64,000 bases of DNA. Source: Cepaea nemoralis (Eukaryota; Mollusca; Gastropoda; Stylommatophora; Helicidae). Both the position numbers and the translations under genes were made by a program. Below are positions 37,233-47,499 of this stretch, piece after piece. The notes under the pieces were generated by a model. It saw only the letters and a program-made list of their open reading frames with translations, was not told the origin of the DNA and searched no databases. Where the stretch lies: contig JACEFZ010027762.1 in NCBI GenBank assembly GCA_014155875.1, positions 62,001 through 126,000 of the forward strand, given 5' to 3'. Positions within the stretch are counted from its first letter, which is position 1, and each line of letters begins with the position of its first letter.

Positions 37233-37393
37233 ATACTCCGGGACAGCCGCCGTCTTCCTTGCATTGGCCGACAAGTGAAAGCATGAGCAGGGTGCCGCAG
37301 TCTCCTTCCCACCAGCAGCCTCCCACTCCTGATTGCCCGCCACCGTCACCAGGAACCGCCATACAGAACATTCACTGCAGGATACACCCCATG
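37233..37393 (+). CDS. Candidate internal exon B, Pro-rich
   Basis: A 161-bp exon between the acceptor TTTGTGTATGTTAG|AT and the donor CCCATG|GTAAAC. It enters with 2 nt of a codon (matching the 1-nt exit of exon A) and ends on a full codon (matching the phase-0 entry of exon C). It encodes about 53 residues of disordered Pro/Ser/Gln-rich sequence: TPGQPPSSLHWPTSESMSRV, then PQSPSHQQPPTPDCPPPSPG, ending in IQNIHCRIHPM. The several PxxP motifs could bind SH3 or WW domains (inference). The last ~50 bp are duplicated 206 bp downstream. No homologue recognised. Confidence 0.5.
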
Positions 37394-37680
37394 GTAAACT
37401 GATTATGTGCACTCTTATTAGTCCATTCACTTGTTTTCAGTTCATAAATCCACATGTTCTGTGTGTTTTGTCATTATCCCATGTTGTTGTGTGTGTTTTG
37501 TCATTATCACATGTTGTGTGTAGCTTGTATAAGTCTGATTGTCTGTATAGTTTGGGAACTGCCATACAGAACATTCATTGGAGGATACGCCATTTGGTCT
37601 AATTATTATACATGATCTCCTTAATCACATCATGTGTTTTGTCATAATCACATGTTGTGTGTATGCTAATGTAAGTCTGA
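37340..37680. repeat. ~206-bp tandem duplication including the end of exon B
   Basis: GCCATACAGAACATTCACTG at 37358 recurs as GCCATACAGAACATTCATTG at 37564, and the following TGTTTTGTCAT.ATCACATGT segments also pair up. In the second copy the donor ATGGTAAAC reads TTTGGTCTA, so that copy is probably not spliced. Confidence 0.75.
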
Positions 37681-37698
37681 TTGTCTGTGTGGTCTTAT

Positions 37699-37800
37699 AG
37701 GGAGCCCTGGTGGCATAGTGGTTAGAATGCTTGCTTGCCATCAATCCCAGTGGTCTGGGTTCACTCCCAGCTGTGGAAAGATGATCTTTTTTGCCCAGTA
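37699..37800 (+). mobile_element. tRNA-derived SINE head
   Basis: Begins GGGAGCCCTGGTGGCATAGT. Box A is TGGCATAGTGGTTAG (37711) and box B GGTTCACTCCC (37758-37768), with spacing typical of a tRNA. No intact cloverleaf or anticodon arm is seen, so it is a SINE and not a tRNA gene. Confidence 0.7.
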
Positions 37801-37984
37801 TCACTCTGGGATCAATCCCACAACCTCATGACATTAGTAAAGGTAGTTCCATAGTAGATATTTCCATTAGAGTGTGAAGTTGTAGGCTTCACACATTTTA
37901 GGCCATGACATATGAGTGTGCGAGTTTCCTCTCCCTCGCCCATCTCTTCTTCCCAAACAATTCCCACAAAATTCTGAAAATTTC

Positions 37985-38118
37985 CTGGTATCGTTTTTTT
38001 TTTGGGCTGGGTCGACCCCAGAGCCATACTAGTTTGAAAATGTAGTCCTGTATCTGCTGGGGATCGAAGCCAGATCACTGTCTTCCCAGCCAAGCACACT
38101 ACAAATTATACCAGTTTT
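37985..38118 (-). mobile_element. tRNA-derived SINE head, opposite strand
   Basis: The minus strand reads TGGTATAATTTGTAGTGTGC (box A-like), then GGCTTCGATCCCC (box B, plus strand 38058-38071), and runs toward an A-rich stretch (plus-strand T run 37996-38006). It faces the SINE at 37699 head to head across about 190 bp. Confidence 0.6.
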
Positions 38119-38214
38119 TCTCACTTTGCTCCGCATGACAACTGGCCATCCTACCTCATTATGCTATGGCTTTGAATATGTGAAGGCCTCAGAATGTCTG
38201 CTGTAGACTACGGT

Positions 38215-38835
38215 AACCTTTTACGGTAATAATTGAGTAGCCTCCATAACAATTCTTTGAGTCACAAGATATGAAAGTAATAACTAGACGAGAAATGGAG
38301 TGGGCTACAGTAACAACTGTTTAAGACACAAGATAGTGATAACTAGACCAGAAATGGAGTGGCTTACAGTAACAAATGTTTGAGACACGATATTAAAGTA
38401 GTGACTAGACCAGAAATGGAGTGGGCTACAGTAACAACTGTTTAAGACACAAGATAGTGATAACTAGACCAGAAATGGTGTGGCTTACAGTAACAAATGT
38501 TTGAGACACGATATTAAAGTAGTGACTAGACCAGAAATGGAGTGGGCTACAGTAACAACTGTTTAAGACACAAGATATTAAAGTAATTACAGACCAGAAA
38601 TGGTGTGGGCTACAGTAACAACTGTTTGAGACTCAAGATATGAAAGTAATGACTAGACCAGAAATGGTGTGGGCTAGCAGTAACAACTGTTTAAGACACA
38701 AGATATTAAAGTAATTACAGACCAGAAATGGAGTGGGCTATAGTAACAACTGTTTAAGACACAAGATATTAAAGTAATTACTATGACCAGGAATTCAGTT
38801 GCCTACAGAAGTAACTGTTTGGGAGAAAACATGTT
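38215..38835. repeat. ~60-bp minisatellite, about 10 copies
   Basis: Units contain GACCAGAAATGGAGTGGGCT, ACAGTAACAACTGTTT and GACACAAGATATTAAAGTAA, with 57-63 bp spacing. It lies in the intron between exons B and C. Confidence 0.9.
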
Positions 38836-39026
38836 TAAGTAATAACTAAGACTAATTGGTACATGTAAACTGGATGTGACATAAGGAGTTGAAATGGTTT
38901 GTGGATATTAAAGGGGTAAATTAAGGTAAAAGGTCATGCACCTGTTGCATCATACTTTGTTCGATGGATATGTGCTCATGTCAAGCTGGAGCTAGTGATG
39001 CAGTTATTTGCCAATCTTTGGTTCAG

Positions 39027-39603
39027 GAGAAGCGAAGGTCCAGGGACATAGAAACTATCACGGATTCTACCATAACTGGTCAGGATGAGCAAGTGTCACC
39101 TTCTGGTGCTTCTCTCCAGTCTGGACTTAGCTCGGATCTCAGTCAAGCATCCTTGACTCCTGTGAATGAAGAACCATCGTTAGTTGTCGGAGGGACACTG
39201 CCTCAGACCCAGCGTCCAAAGAAGAAAAAGCCAACACCGTTACCTCGGAAATCCAGTCTGACGTCTGAATCTAAAGACATCCATCCAAGATCGCCAGCAA
39301 GTGTCATAGATGGGTCAGGGGTTGCTACAGTATTCTCACATCCTTTCTCAGTGCAGGATCCTGACAGTGATAAACCCAGCAGACATGTTCTTGTGTTGAC
39401 TAACCAGGACCAGCTGAGGAGTGTCGAGTTCACCAAAGAGGAAGATAGTGCTGGTAGTCATCTGGCTTCACTTGGTCCAATTTTAACAGGACATAATGTT
39501 GAAGATTCCAGTTCTCTTGATGCAACGGAAGAGACAGTTCTTCTCCGGAGATCTGTGAGTGCAGGTAATGAGCCTGTTGACTGGGAAGGACATGCATTTG
39601 CTG
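39027..39603 (+). CDS. Candidate internal exon C, Ser-rich with a basic Pro motif
   Basis: The acceptor is TTTGCCAATCTTTGGTTCAG|GAG, phase 0, matching the exit of exon B. The frame encodes about 190 residues, hydrophilic and Ser/Thr-rich: EKRRSRDIETITDSTITGQD, SGASLQSGLSSDLSQASLTP, then RPKKKKPTPLPRKSSL (a basic stretch followed by a PxxPR SH3-type ligand), and RHVLVLTNQDQLRSVEFTKE. Two GTGAGT donors are in frame: 39555 (phase 0, after ETVLLRRS) and 39604 (phase 1, after VDWEGHAFAG). The first fits the phase-0 acceptor of exon D. No family recognised; a cytoplasmic signalling or scaffold protein is plausible. Unlike its surroundings it is non-repetitive. Confidence 0.6.
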
Positions 39604-39659
39604 GTGAGTAGTCTTTAAAAGCAAACATTTCTTTAAGTGTGCTTGTTAAATGTTGATCA

Positions 39660-39960
39660 GTTAATCAGGAGCCATCTCCACAGTGAAGGTTGGCTACAAT
39701 GGATCTCCGTGAATCTCTGTCTCTGATCCTTGTTCAAACTGACAGATTACCTTTATCCATCTCTTGATGTTATTTTCCCACTTGTATCACTGTCTACCTC
39801 TTGCTTTCCTACCTTCAACTCCTGACTCAGTAAGGTTTTGACAAGTGTGCTATATCTTTTAATGTGACCAAAATATTTAACTTGTCTCTATTTTTTCATC
39901 AACTCTAATTTCATTTCCAGCTTCTCTAAAACCTCTGTATTAATTGTTTTTGTTTCCATG
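39660..39960 (-). mobile_element. LINE 3' end (family B), truncated
   Basis: On the minus strand, islands of a LINE ORF2 C-terminus are readable across frameshifts: VKYFGHIKRYSTLVKTLL, then a degraded basic stretch, and a final HCSQPSLWRWLL / NLHCGDG-like end. The same ending is in better shape at 48065-48250. It lies in the intron after exon C. Confidence 0.6.
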
Positions 39961-40439
39961 GAATGTGGTGTATCCTTCTGTATATCCACATCTCCAAGGC
40001 AACTTGCCAATTGCTCATTAAATGCAGGTTTCTGTGCCATATACACATTACACATTGATGTCAGTTGTCCTCGTCTTCAGCGACCATCTAAAGCTGTGAG
40101 TATATTCCGGCATGGATCATGAACAAAAATGGTGTGTCTAAGGTCATCACACTGACTCCGTGCAAAGTTTGTAGAGGTATTCCTGTGGACCAGACTTCCG
40201 GTCTGTGTCTGGTAAAATCTGGACAGACTTGTAGAATGCGCTCTTTTTGTCCAAGTGCTGCACAACTGCAGGTGGCAGTCTGTGAGATGCCTCCACCGAG
40301 GGTGAGGTGACAGTCAGCGGTGCCCTGGCCAGGCAGAGCCTGTACATCTTGGCCTGTCCCCTTGTGCCCATCTCTGTATGCTGTCCTGCTCTGTCTTTCA
40401 TCTTCATGCTGTCCTGCTCTGTCTGTGAGTTGAATTGGG

Positions 40440-40690
40440 TTGAGTTACAGCACTCAGGACATTCCCACACATGCTCAGTCCTCATCATCAACAGCCAGCG
40501 AAGAGTCCCAACACTAATGGCACCAGTAGCAGTCTGATAATGTGTCCATTTGGCCTTTTCTTTGGAGTCCTGATTCTCGGCCAGATTCTCTGGTCACTCC
40601 CTGCAGCACCATTTTCTTCGTGCCTTGATGATCTATCGGTTCTTTGTACTAAACACATGATCCCAAATTTATTGTGTTTTCTCCACCTAA
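40440..40690 (-). mobile_element. LINE C-terminal fragment (RNase H-bearing family)
   Basis: The minus strand encodes KWTHYQTATGAISVGTLRWL, then LMMRTEHVWECPECC, where the Cys-Pro-x-Cys resembles the C-terminal Cys/His motif of many LINE ORF2 proteins. It is homologous to 16740-16960. The minus-strand frame continues to 40147 (114 aa). Whether that continuation belongs to the element is unclear. Confidence 0.6.
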
Positions 40691-40699
40691 TCTTCATAG

Positions 40700-41354
40700 A
40701 TTGTTTTAATTAGGTCATCACTTCTCTCAAGCTGCGGGTACATGTGGCGGGAAGACGGTCCGCTTAGCCTTTGCAGACTCATCTTCTTTCTCATTTCCTG
40801 TTGATACCAGTCTTTCTCTGAAAATGTATAGTATAAAGTCACCACCAGTAGATCTCTTCCTTAAACCACAGTACCTGGATAAAATGTGGTTGTCAGTTAT
40901 CGTCTTTGGAAGCTGTATCATAATGCATGTAGTTCCTACCAAGTTTTGTATGGTTATTTTGTCTGTCTCTATGTCCAGCTGTCTAATAGACCACTTCAGA
41001 AAGTATCACGCGTGGTCATAGATGTGAACTAGGACTCCCACCTTCTAGCTGGGCCTTCTGCTGGGGGAGGCAGCTGTTGTTGTAGGTCACAAGTGTAGAC
41101 TTTTCTGTGTGTGTGTGCATTTGTCAGGTATTATCTTGAAGCATGATCACAGTCGTGAAGGTTGGTCTGTCAGATAATATCTCATCTTGAAATAGGACAA
41201 AGTCACGTCCCAAATGCAGCCTGGTCTATCAGATATGATTTCATCATAAAGTAGTTACATTTTTGTCTCAAGTGAAGACAGGCCTGTGAGATAATGTCGC
41301 AGCAGTTGAGGTTCTCTAACATGTTACTTGTTACGTCATTGTTATTGTCTAGAC
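40700..41354. other. Intronic sequence, no recognised feature
   Basis: About 650 bp between a LINE fragment and a hAT-like end. There are two short frames of 65-71 aa on opposite strands with no family signature. Confidence 0.4.
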
Positions 41355-41462
41355 CAGTGGTTCTCAACCTTTTTTGGCCCATGTACCTCTTCACCATATT
41401 TTCAGAATGTCATCCCCCTCCTCCCTTTCTTCTTCCCCCCCCCCCCCCCCCCCCCCCCCCCC
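41355..41462 (+). mobile_element. hAT-like element end plus poly(C)
   Basis: Starts CAGTGGTTCTCAACCTTTTT and shares GGCCCATGTACCTCTTCACC then ATTTTCAGAATGTCAT with the element at 35212-35300. It continues to a 28-C run (41435-41462). No right-hand inverted repeat is found. Confidence 0.6.
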
Positions 41463-41492
41463 TTCTTCTTATTTCCTCCCTATAAGTTTCAG

Positions 41493-41645
41493 AAGCTTGA
41501 TGCTATTTATGAGCCAGTTCCACCTCAGTTGACCTGTACAAATATGGGACTGGCACCAGATAGCCATTCCACCTTCAGGCGTAGGAAAGGGTCCTCTCTT
41601 GTGACTTTAACTTACATGCAGCATAATAAACACAACAGTTGCTAA
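41493..41645 (+). CDS. Candidate exon D (possibly terminal)
   Basis: Preceded by a strong pyrimidine tract and acceptor (TTTCCTCCCTATAAGTTTCAG|AAG). Read in phase 0 it encodes KLDAIYEPVPPQLTCTNMGL, then APDSHSTFRRRKGSSLVTLT, and stops at 41645. Phase 0 fits exon C only if the donor at 39555 is used. I see no good donor inside, and an AATAAA lies at 41625-41630, so it could be the last exon, or the true end could differ. The pyrimidine tract comes partly from the hAT-like element just upstream. RRRKGS looks like a basophilic kinase site (inference). Confidence 0.35.
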   Translation, partial: KLDAIYEPVPPQLTCTNMGLAPDSHSTFRRRKGSSLVTLTYMQHNKHNSC

Positions 41646-41744
41646 CATTAAGACTTTCATATTTGTTGTCCACTTCTTGAATGTTATCAGGTGTCTCTAT
41701 GACTTTGAAAACCTTCTCTCCATGACTTTCGCCCTCATGCTGAG

Positions 41745-42945
41745 AACCAGTGTGACAAATTAATTTGATGTCTGTCCTGGAAAGCATAAGCAAACAATTT
41801 GATGTTTGTCTTAGATTATATAAAGCAAATAATTTGATGTCTGTCCTAGATAATACAAGCATCAAATGTGATGTCTGTCCTAGATAGTATACACAAGAAA
41901 TGTGATGTCTACACTTGTCTGTCTTACATAGTAGAAGGAAACCAATTTGATAACATCTCTAAATAGTGTAAGCAACAAATTTGATGACATCTCTAGATAG
42001 TGTAAACCACCACTTTGATGACATCTCTAGATAGTGTAAGCAACAAATTTGATGACATCTCTAGATAGTGTAAGCAACAAATTTGATGACATCTCTAGAT
42101 AGTGTAAACCACAAACTTGATGACATCTCTAGATAGTGTAAGCAACAAATTTGATGACATCTCTAGATAGTGTAAGCCACAAACTTGATGACATCTTTAG
42201 ATAGTGTAAGCAACAAATTTGATGACATCTCTAGATAGTGTAAGCCACAAACTTGATGACATCTCTAGATAGTGTAAGCAACAAATTTGATGACATCTCT
42301 AGATAATGTAAGCCACAAACTTGATGACATCTCTAGATAGTGTAAGCAACAAATTTGATGACATCTCTAGATAGTGTAAGCCACAAACTTGATGACATCT
42401 TTAGATAGTGTAAGCAACAAATTTGATGACATCTCTAGATAGTGTAAGCCACAAACTTGATGACATCTCTAGATAGTGTAAGCCACAAACTTGATGACAT
42501 CTCTAGATAGTGTAAACCGCAAACTTGATGACATTTCTAGATTGTGTAAACCACCAATTTGATGACATATCTAGATAGTGTAAACCACCACTTTGATGAC
42601 ATCTCTAGATAGTGTAAACCACCACTTTGATGACATCTCTAGATAGTGTAAACCACCACTTTGATGACATCTCTAGATAGTGTAAACCACCACTTTGATG
42701 ACATCTCTAGGTAGTGTAAACCACCACTTTGATGACATCTCTAGATAGTGTAAACCACCACTTTGATGACATCTCTAGGTAGTGTAAACCACCACTTTGA
42801 TGAAATCTGTATATAGTATAAGGAAACCAATTTGATGACATCTGTATATAGTATAAGGAAACCAATTTGATGACATCTCTAGATAGTGTATGGAAACCAA
42901 TTTAATGACATCTCAAGATATTGTAAGCAACACATTTGACATCTG
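41745..42945. repeat. 34-bp minisatellite, about 34 copies, partly in 68-bp dimers
   Basis: Units contain TTTGATGACATCTCTAGATA, then GTGTAAGCAACAAA. Between about 42040 and 42480 the two variants GCAACAAATTTG and GCCACAAACTTG mostly alternate, giving a 68-bp dimer. After 42540 a third variant (ACCACCACTTTG) takes over as a homogeneous block. The first units (41745-41940) are diverged. Confidence 0.93.
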
Positions 42946-43009
42946 TGACTGTTTGCTCCTAAATGCTGCTCTCAGACTATGAATCATGTAAGTTGGCTTG
43001 TGGTGCTGT

Positions 43010-43150
43010 TTGCTGTTTGTTCTTGAATTGATGTTGAGGTTCACATAACATCACAGCTGTTTGTTCTTGCTTTGATGTTGAGGTTCACAAAACATCAGAG
43101 CTGTTTGTTCTTGCCTTGATGTTGAGGTTCACAGAACATCACAGCTGTTT
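43010..43150. repeat. ~50-bp tandem repeat x 3
   Basis: GCTGTTTGTTCTTG..TTGATG followed by TTGAGGTTCACA.AACATCA is repeated three times. Confidence 0.85.
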
Positions 43151-43384
43151 AGATTCTCTTGCTGCACGCTTTGCATGGTTACTGCCTGTTGCTGTGTTGA
43201 AGCCATCTTTGTTGTTGTGTTTAAGTTATGTTTGTTGTGATATCTCAGTTATAACAAATACAAATGTCCAGAAGCAAGAGCCTGCTCTGGGTCAGCACAT
43301 TCTGTAGGCCTGTGAACAAGGAGGAATAGATGACCAGTCTTTCCTTCACTTGGCGAGAGAGCGAACACAGGTGTCTTTCCCTCA

Positions 43385-44475
43385 CTTAGCCAGAGAGTTA
43401 TATCTAACTTATGTTTGTTCTACATCTAACTTATGTTTGTTGCTACATCTAAGTTATGTTTGTTGTTATATTTGTGTTATGTTAATTTTTATACTCAAGT
43501 TATGTTTGTTGTTATTTCTAACGTATGTGTGTTGCTATACCCAATTATGTTAGTTGTTATATCTAACTTATGTTTGTTGTTATGCCCAAATTATGTTAGT
43601 TGCTATATCCAAGTTATGTTTGCTGTTATTTCTAACTTATGTGTGTTATTATATCTAACTTATGTTTGTTGTTATAACCAAGTTATGTTAGTTCTTACAT
43701 CTAGGTTATATTAGTTGTTATTTCTAAGTTATTTTAGTTGTTATACCAAAGTTATGTTAGTTGTTATATCTAAGTTATGTTTGCTGTTATTTCCCAAGTT
43801 ATATTAGTTTTATATCTAAGTTATGATAGATGTTATACCCAAGTTATGTTTGTTGTTATATCTAAGCTATGTTAGTTGTTATCTCCAAGTTATGTTAGTT
43901 CTTATATCTAAGTTATGTTTGCTGTTATATCTAAGTTATGTTTGTTGTTATACTGAAGTTATATTAGTTATTCTATCTAGGTTATGTTTGCTGCTATTCC
44001 CAAGTTATGTTAGTTGTTATATCTAAATTATATTAGTTTGTACCCAAGTTATGTTAGTTGTTACGTCTAACTTATGTTAGTTGTTATATCTAAGTTATGT
44101 TAGTTGTTATACTAAAGTTATGTTTGGTATTATATTTAAGTTATGTTAGTTGTATATCTAAATTATGTTAGATGTTACATCTAAGTTATATTTGTTGTTA
44201 TATCTAAGTTATGTTAGTTGTTATACCAAAGGTATCTTAGTTGTTACATCTAAGTTATGTTTGTTGTTATATCTAAGTTATCTTAGTTGTTATATCTAAG
44301 TTATTTTTGTTGTTATATCTAAGTTATGTTTACTGTTATACCCAAGTTTTGTTAGTTTTATATATAAGTTGTATTTGTTGTTATATATAAGTTATGTTAT
44401 ATTTTACATCTAAGTTATGTTGGTTGGTATACCCAAGTCATATTTGTGGTTATATCTAATTTATGTTTATTTGTA
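43385..44475. repeat. 23-bp minisatellite, about 47 copies
   Basis: Units contain TTATATCTAAGTTATGTTTG then TTG, with variants CCCAAG, TACCAAAG and TTAGTTG. Plus-strand frames (Leu/Tyr/Val/Cys-rich, 60-90 aa) are caused by the repeat. Confidence 0.93.
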
Positions 44476-44557
44476 ACTGTGTTTGCATCGTGGCTGGACG
44501 CTGACCTGTCTGCCTGGTGGGTATGGGTTCCATCTGCATCACAGCAGATTCCAATCT

Positions 44558-44805
44558 GGAACACTGGCCTGGCCTCCCAGGTCGGCCCAGCCTCCCAAGT
44601 CAGCCCAGCCTCCCAGGTCGGCCCAGCCTCCCAGGTCAGCCCAGCCTCCCAGGTCGGCCCAGCCTCCCAAGTCAGCCCAGCCTCCCAGGTCAGCCCAGCC
44701 TCCCAGGTCGGCCCAGCCTCCCAGGTCGGCCCAGCCTCCCAGTTGACCCAGCCTCCCAGTTGACCCAGCCTCCCAGTTGACCCAGCCTCCCAGGTCGACC
44801 CTGCC
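44558..44805. repeat. 18-bp GC-rich minisatellite, about 13 copies
   Basis: Units alternate CAGCCTCCCAGGTCGGCC and CAGCCTCCCAAGTCAGCC, ending in GTTGACCCAGCC variants. All forward frames and one minus frame are open because 18 is divisible by three. Confidence 0.93.
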
Positions 44806-45059
44806 TAACATGGCTACCAGGAAAGTCTAGGGAAGCAAAGGCGACCAGTGTGTAAAAATATTGGGGAAAATCAGGGAAGGTGGGGGGTGTTATTGTTATA
44901 CCTAAATTATTTTCTCATCATATCTCAGTTATGTTTGTTGTATGACTGTTATTAATGTTGCATGTTCTTAATGTGTGTCATTGTTAAAGAATACCAAGTT
45001 TCAAATAGCCAGCATACTTCCTATCCAATGTATTTTGTGAAGTTTCATAAACTGGTTGA

Positions 45060-47495
45060 CCGTTCAGCCATCTTCACCCTTGAAGACTGACTGTAACTAT
45101 GTTCTTGTAGGTTGGTGTCATCTTCTCTTCTACGTGTGTAACAATGTTCTTGTAGGTTGGTGTCATATTCTCTTCTACTTGTGTAACAATGTTCTTGTAG
45201 GTTGGTGACATCTTCTCTTCTACTTGTATCTTCACCCTTGAAGACTGACTGTAACAATGTTCTTGTAGGTTGGTGTCATCTTCTCTTCTACTTGTATCTT
45301 CACCCTTGAAGACTGACTGTAACAATGTTCTTGTAGGTTGGTGTCATCTTATCTTCTACGTGTGTAACAATGTTCTTGTAGGTTGGTGTCATCTTCTCTT
45401 TTAGGTTGGTGTCATCTGTCTCTTCTACTTGTATTCTCACTCATTGAGACTGACTTAACTTTTGTTGTAGGTTGTGTCATCTTATATTCTACTGTACCTT
45501 CACTCGTGAAGACCTGCCTGTAACTATTTTCTTGTAGTTGGTGTTTCTTCTCTCTACTTGTGGTCCCTCACTCTTGAAAGACTGACTGTAACAATGTTTC
45601 TTTGTAGGTTGTTGTCATCGTCTCTTCTACTTGTCTTTCATCTTTGAAGACTGACTGTACTATTTTCTTGTAGTGATGTCATGCTTCTCTTCTACTGTTA
45701 ACCTTCACTCTTGAAGACTGACTGTACTGATGTTCTTGTAGGGTGGGTGTCATCTTCTCTTCTAACTTGTATCTTCATCTCTTGAAGACCTGACTGTAAC
45801 AATGGCCTTGTAGGTTGGGGGTCATCTTCTCTTCTACTTGTATCTTCACCCTTGAAGACTGACTGTAACGATGTTCTTGTAGGTTGGTGTCATCTTCTCT
45901 TCTACTTGTATCTTCACCCTTGAAGACTGACTGTAACAATGTTCTTGTAGGTTGGTGTCATCTTATCTTCTACTTGTGTATTTATGTTCTTGTAGGTTGG
46001 TGTCATCCTCTCTTCTACTTGTACCTTCACTCTTGAAGACTGACTGTAACTATGTTCTTGTAGGTTGGTGTCATCTTCTCTTCTACTTGTATCTTCACCC
46101 TTGAAGACTGACTGTAACTATGTTCTTATAGGTTGGTGTCATCTTCTCTTCTACTTGTATCTTCACCCTTGAAGACTGACTGTAACTATGTTCTTGTAGG
46201 TTGGTGTCATCTTCTCTTCTATTTGTATCTTCAACCTTGAAGACTGACTGTAACTATGTTCTTGTAGGTTGGTGTCATCTTCTCTTCTACTTGTACTTTC
46301 ACTCTTGAAGACTGACTGTAACTATGTTCTTGTAGGTTGGTGTAATCTTCTCTTCTATTTGTATCTTCAACCTTGAAGACTGACTGTAACTATGTTCTTG
46401 TAGGTTGGTGTCATCTTCTCTTCTACTTGTACCTTCACTCTTGAAGACTGACTGTAACAATGTCCTTGTAGGTTGGTGTCATCTTCTCTTCTACTTGTAT
46501 CTTCACCCTTGAAGACTGACTGTAACTATGTTCTTGTAGGTTGGTGTCATCTTCTCTTCTATTTGTATCTTCACCCTTGAAGACTGACTGTAACAATGTC
46601 CTTGTAGGTTGGTTTCATCTTCTCTTCTACTTGTATCTTCACCCTTAAAGACTGACTGTAACTATGTTCTTGTAGGTTGGTGTCATCTTCTCTTCTACTT
46701 GTGTAACAATGTTCTTGTAGGTTGGTGTCAACTTCTCTTCTACTTGTATCTTCACCCTTGAAGACTGACTGTAACAATGTCCTTGTAGGTTGGTGTCATC
46801 TTCTCTTCTACTTGTGCTTTCACTCTTGAAGACTGATTGTAACAATGTTCTTGTAGGTTGGTGTCATCTTCTCTTCTACTTGTATCTTCACCCTTGAAGA
46901 CTGACTGTAACAATGTTCTTGTAGGTTGGTGTCATCTTCTCTTCTACTTGTATCTTCACCCTTGAAGACTGACTGTAACAATGTCCTTGTAGGTTGGTGT
47001 CATCTTCTCTTCTACTTGTGCTTTCACTCTTGAAGACTGACTGTAACAATGTCTTGTAGGTTGGTGTCATCTTCTCTTCTACTTGTATTCTTCACCCTTG
47101 AAGACTGACTGTAACAATGTCCTTGTAGGTTGGTGTCATCTTCTCTTCTACTTGCGCTTTCACTCTTGAAGACTGACTGTAACAATGTTCTTTTAGGTTG
47201 GTGTCATCTTCTCTTCTACTTGTATTCTCACTCTTGAAGACTGACTGTAACTATTTTGTTGTAGGTTGGTGTCATCTTCTCTTCTACTTGTACTTTCACT
47301 CTTGAAGACTGACTGTAACTATTTTCTTGTAGGTTGATGTCATCTTCTCTTCTACTGGTACCTTCACTCTTGAAGACTGACTGTAACATGTGTTCTTGTA
47401 GGTTGGTGTCATCTTCTCTTCTACTTGTACCTTCACTCTTGAAGACTGACTGTAACTAATGTTCTTGTAGGTTGGTGTCATATTCTCTTTTATGT
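45060..47495. repeat. 68-bp minisatellite with acceptor-like core, about 34 copies
   Basis: Units contain TGTTCTTGTAGGTTGGTGTC, ATCTTCTCTTCTACTTGTAT, CTTCACCCTTGAAGACTGAC and TGTAACAA. Some units lack about 24 bp (CTTCACCCTTGAAGACTGAC region), giving a short form. Each unit holds TTCTTGTAG|GTTGGT, which resembles a splice acceptor. The stretch 45410-45800 carries many indels; the rest is clean. Confidence 0.93.
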
Positions 47496-47499
47496 TTGT

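Noticed and set aside
40080..40310. Exon or micro-exon after the CTTCAG at 40075-40080
   Set aside because: A GTGAGT at 40096 would give a 15-bp exon, but the phase needed after exon C reads a stop. The 63-aa frame lacks an acceptor, and the opposite strand may belong to a LINE fragment.
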